Origin: Limisphaerales bacterium | GTDB taxonomy: Bacteria > Verrucomicrobiota > Verrucomicrobiae > Limisphaerales > UBA11358 | NCBI GenBank assembly: GCA_003152145.1 | Contig: PLZL01000082.1 | Span: 1,054-6,209 of the forward strand | DNA: 5,156 nucleotides | Direction of reading: 5' to 3' | Shown here: positions 5,148-5,156 of the stretch, piece after piece | Layout: the number at the start of each line of letters is the position of its first letter | How positions within the stretch are numbered: position 1 is the stretch's first letter | Made by a program: the position numbers and the translations under genes | Notes under the pieces: generated by a model | What the model saw: only the letters and a program-made list of their open reading frames with translations | The model's database searches: none | What the model was told of the DNA's origin: nothing

Positions 5148-5156
5148 ATGACCATG
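5148..5156 (+). CDS. Start of a further gene, cut by the window edge
   Basis: A Shine-Dalgarno-like AAAGGA (5140-5145) precedes ATG 5148 and, with better spacing of eight bases, ATG 5154. The gap to the methyltransferase stop is 36 bases, so the gene is probably in the same transcript. Only M-T-M can be read, so no function can be given. Confidence 0.4.

Overview
The window reads as ordinary bacterial chromosome of moderately high GC content. The operon architecture and protein styles point to the PVC group, most probably Verrucomicrobiota. The pointers are a DksA-like protein without its zinc cysteines joined to rpmG and rpsR, a histidine-rich Fur-family regulator, and the remains of a CE15 glucuronoyl-esterase-type enzyme. 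The phylum assignment is inference; there is no rRNA or other decisive marker here.

Layout. 1-402 (+) is the C-terminal part of prmA (ribosomal protein L11 methyltransferase), cut by the window edge. 530-694 (+) is a small basic protein of unknown function, preceded by a 13-codon leader ORF whose stop overlaps its start. On the minus strand, read right to left, a tight operon follows: DksA/TraR-like protein (2417-1830), rpmG (1826-1659) and rpsR (1656-1399), with 2-3 nt between genes. It closes with a strong intrinsic terminator (about 1378-1351). Next comes a Fur-family regulator (1216-764) with its own upstream region, which contains a 15-bp palindrome in the 7-1-7 geometry of Fur/PerR/Zur operators.

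2603 to about 3514 (-) is a decayed CE15 esterase gene. Catalytic motifs are recognisable but spread over three or more frames, and one frame carries an in-frame stop. Upstream of it lies an intact PaaI-like hotdog thioesterase (4025-3585, -), whose stop overlaps an ATG (ATGA) of a gene that no longer exists intact. Divergently, 4229-4419 (+) is a deletion remnant of a NifX/NifB-type FeMo-cofactor-binding-domain protein. Its N-terminal start and histidine-rich C-terminal tail survive in different frames and the middle is missing. Its final TGA overlaps the GTG start of an apparently intact class I SAM-dependent methyltransferase (4416-5111, +). A further gene starts at the right edge (5148 or 5154).

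How it fits together. The left part is translation and transcription housekeeping (PrmA, S18, L33, DksA-like). All three proteins of the minus-strand operon are of the type without zinc ligands, and they sit beside a metalloregulator. That pattern recalls zinc-sparing Zur regulons of other bacteria, but no operator copy was seen upstream of the DksA-like gene, and the regulator's metal-site residues look more Fur-like than Zur-like. The right part (2600-4420) is an eroding accessory region: two broken genes flank one intact thioesterase. I found no CRISPR array, tRNA, rRNA, insertion sequence or phage gene.
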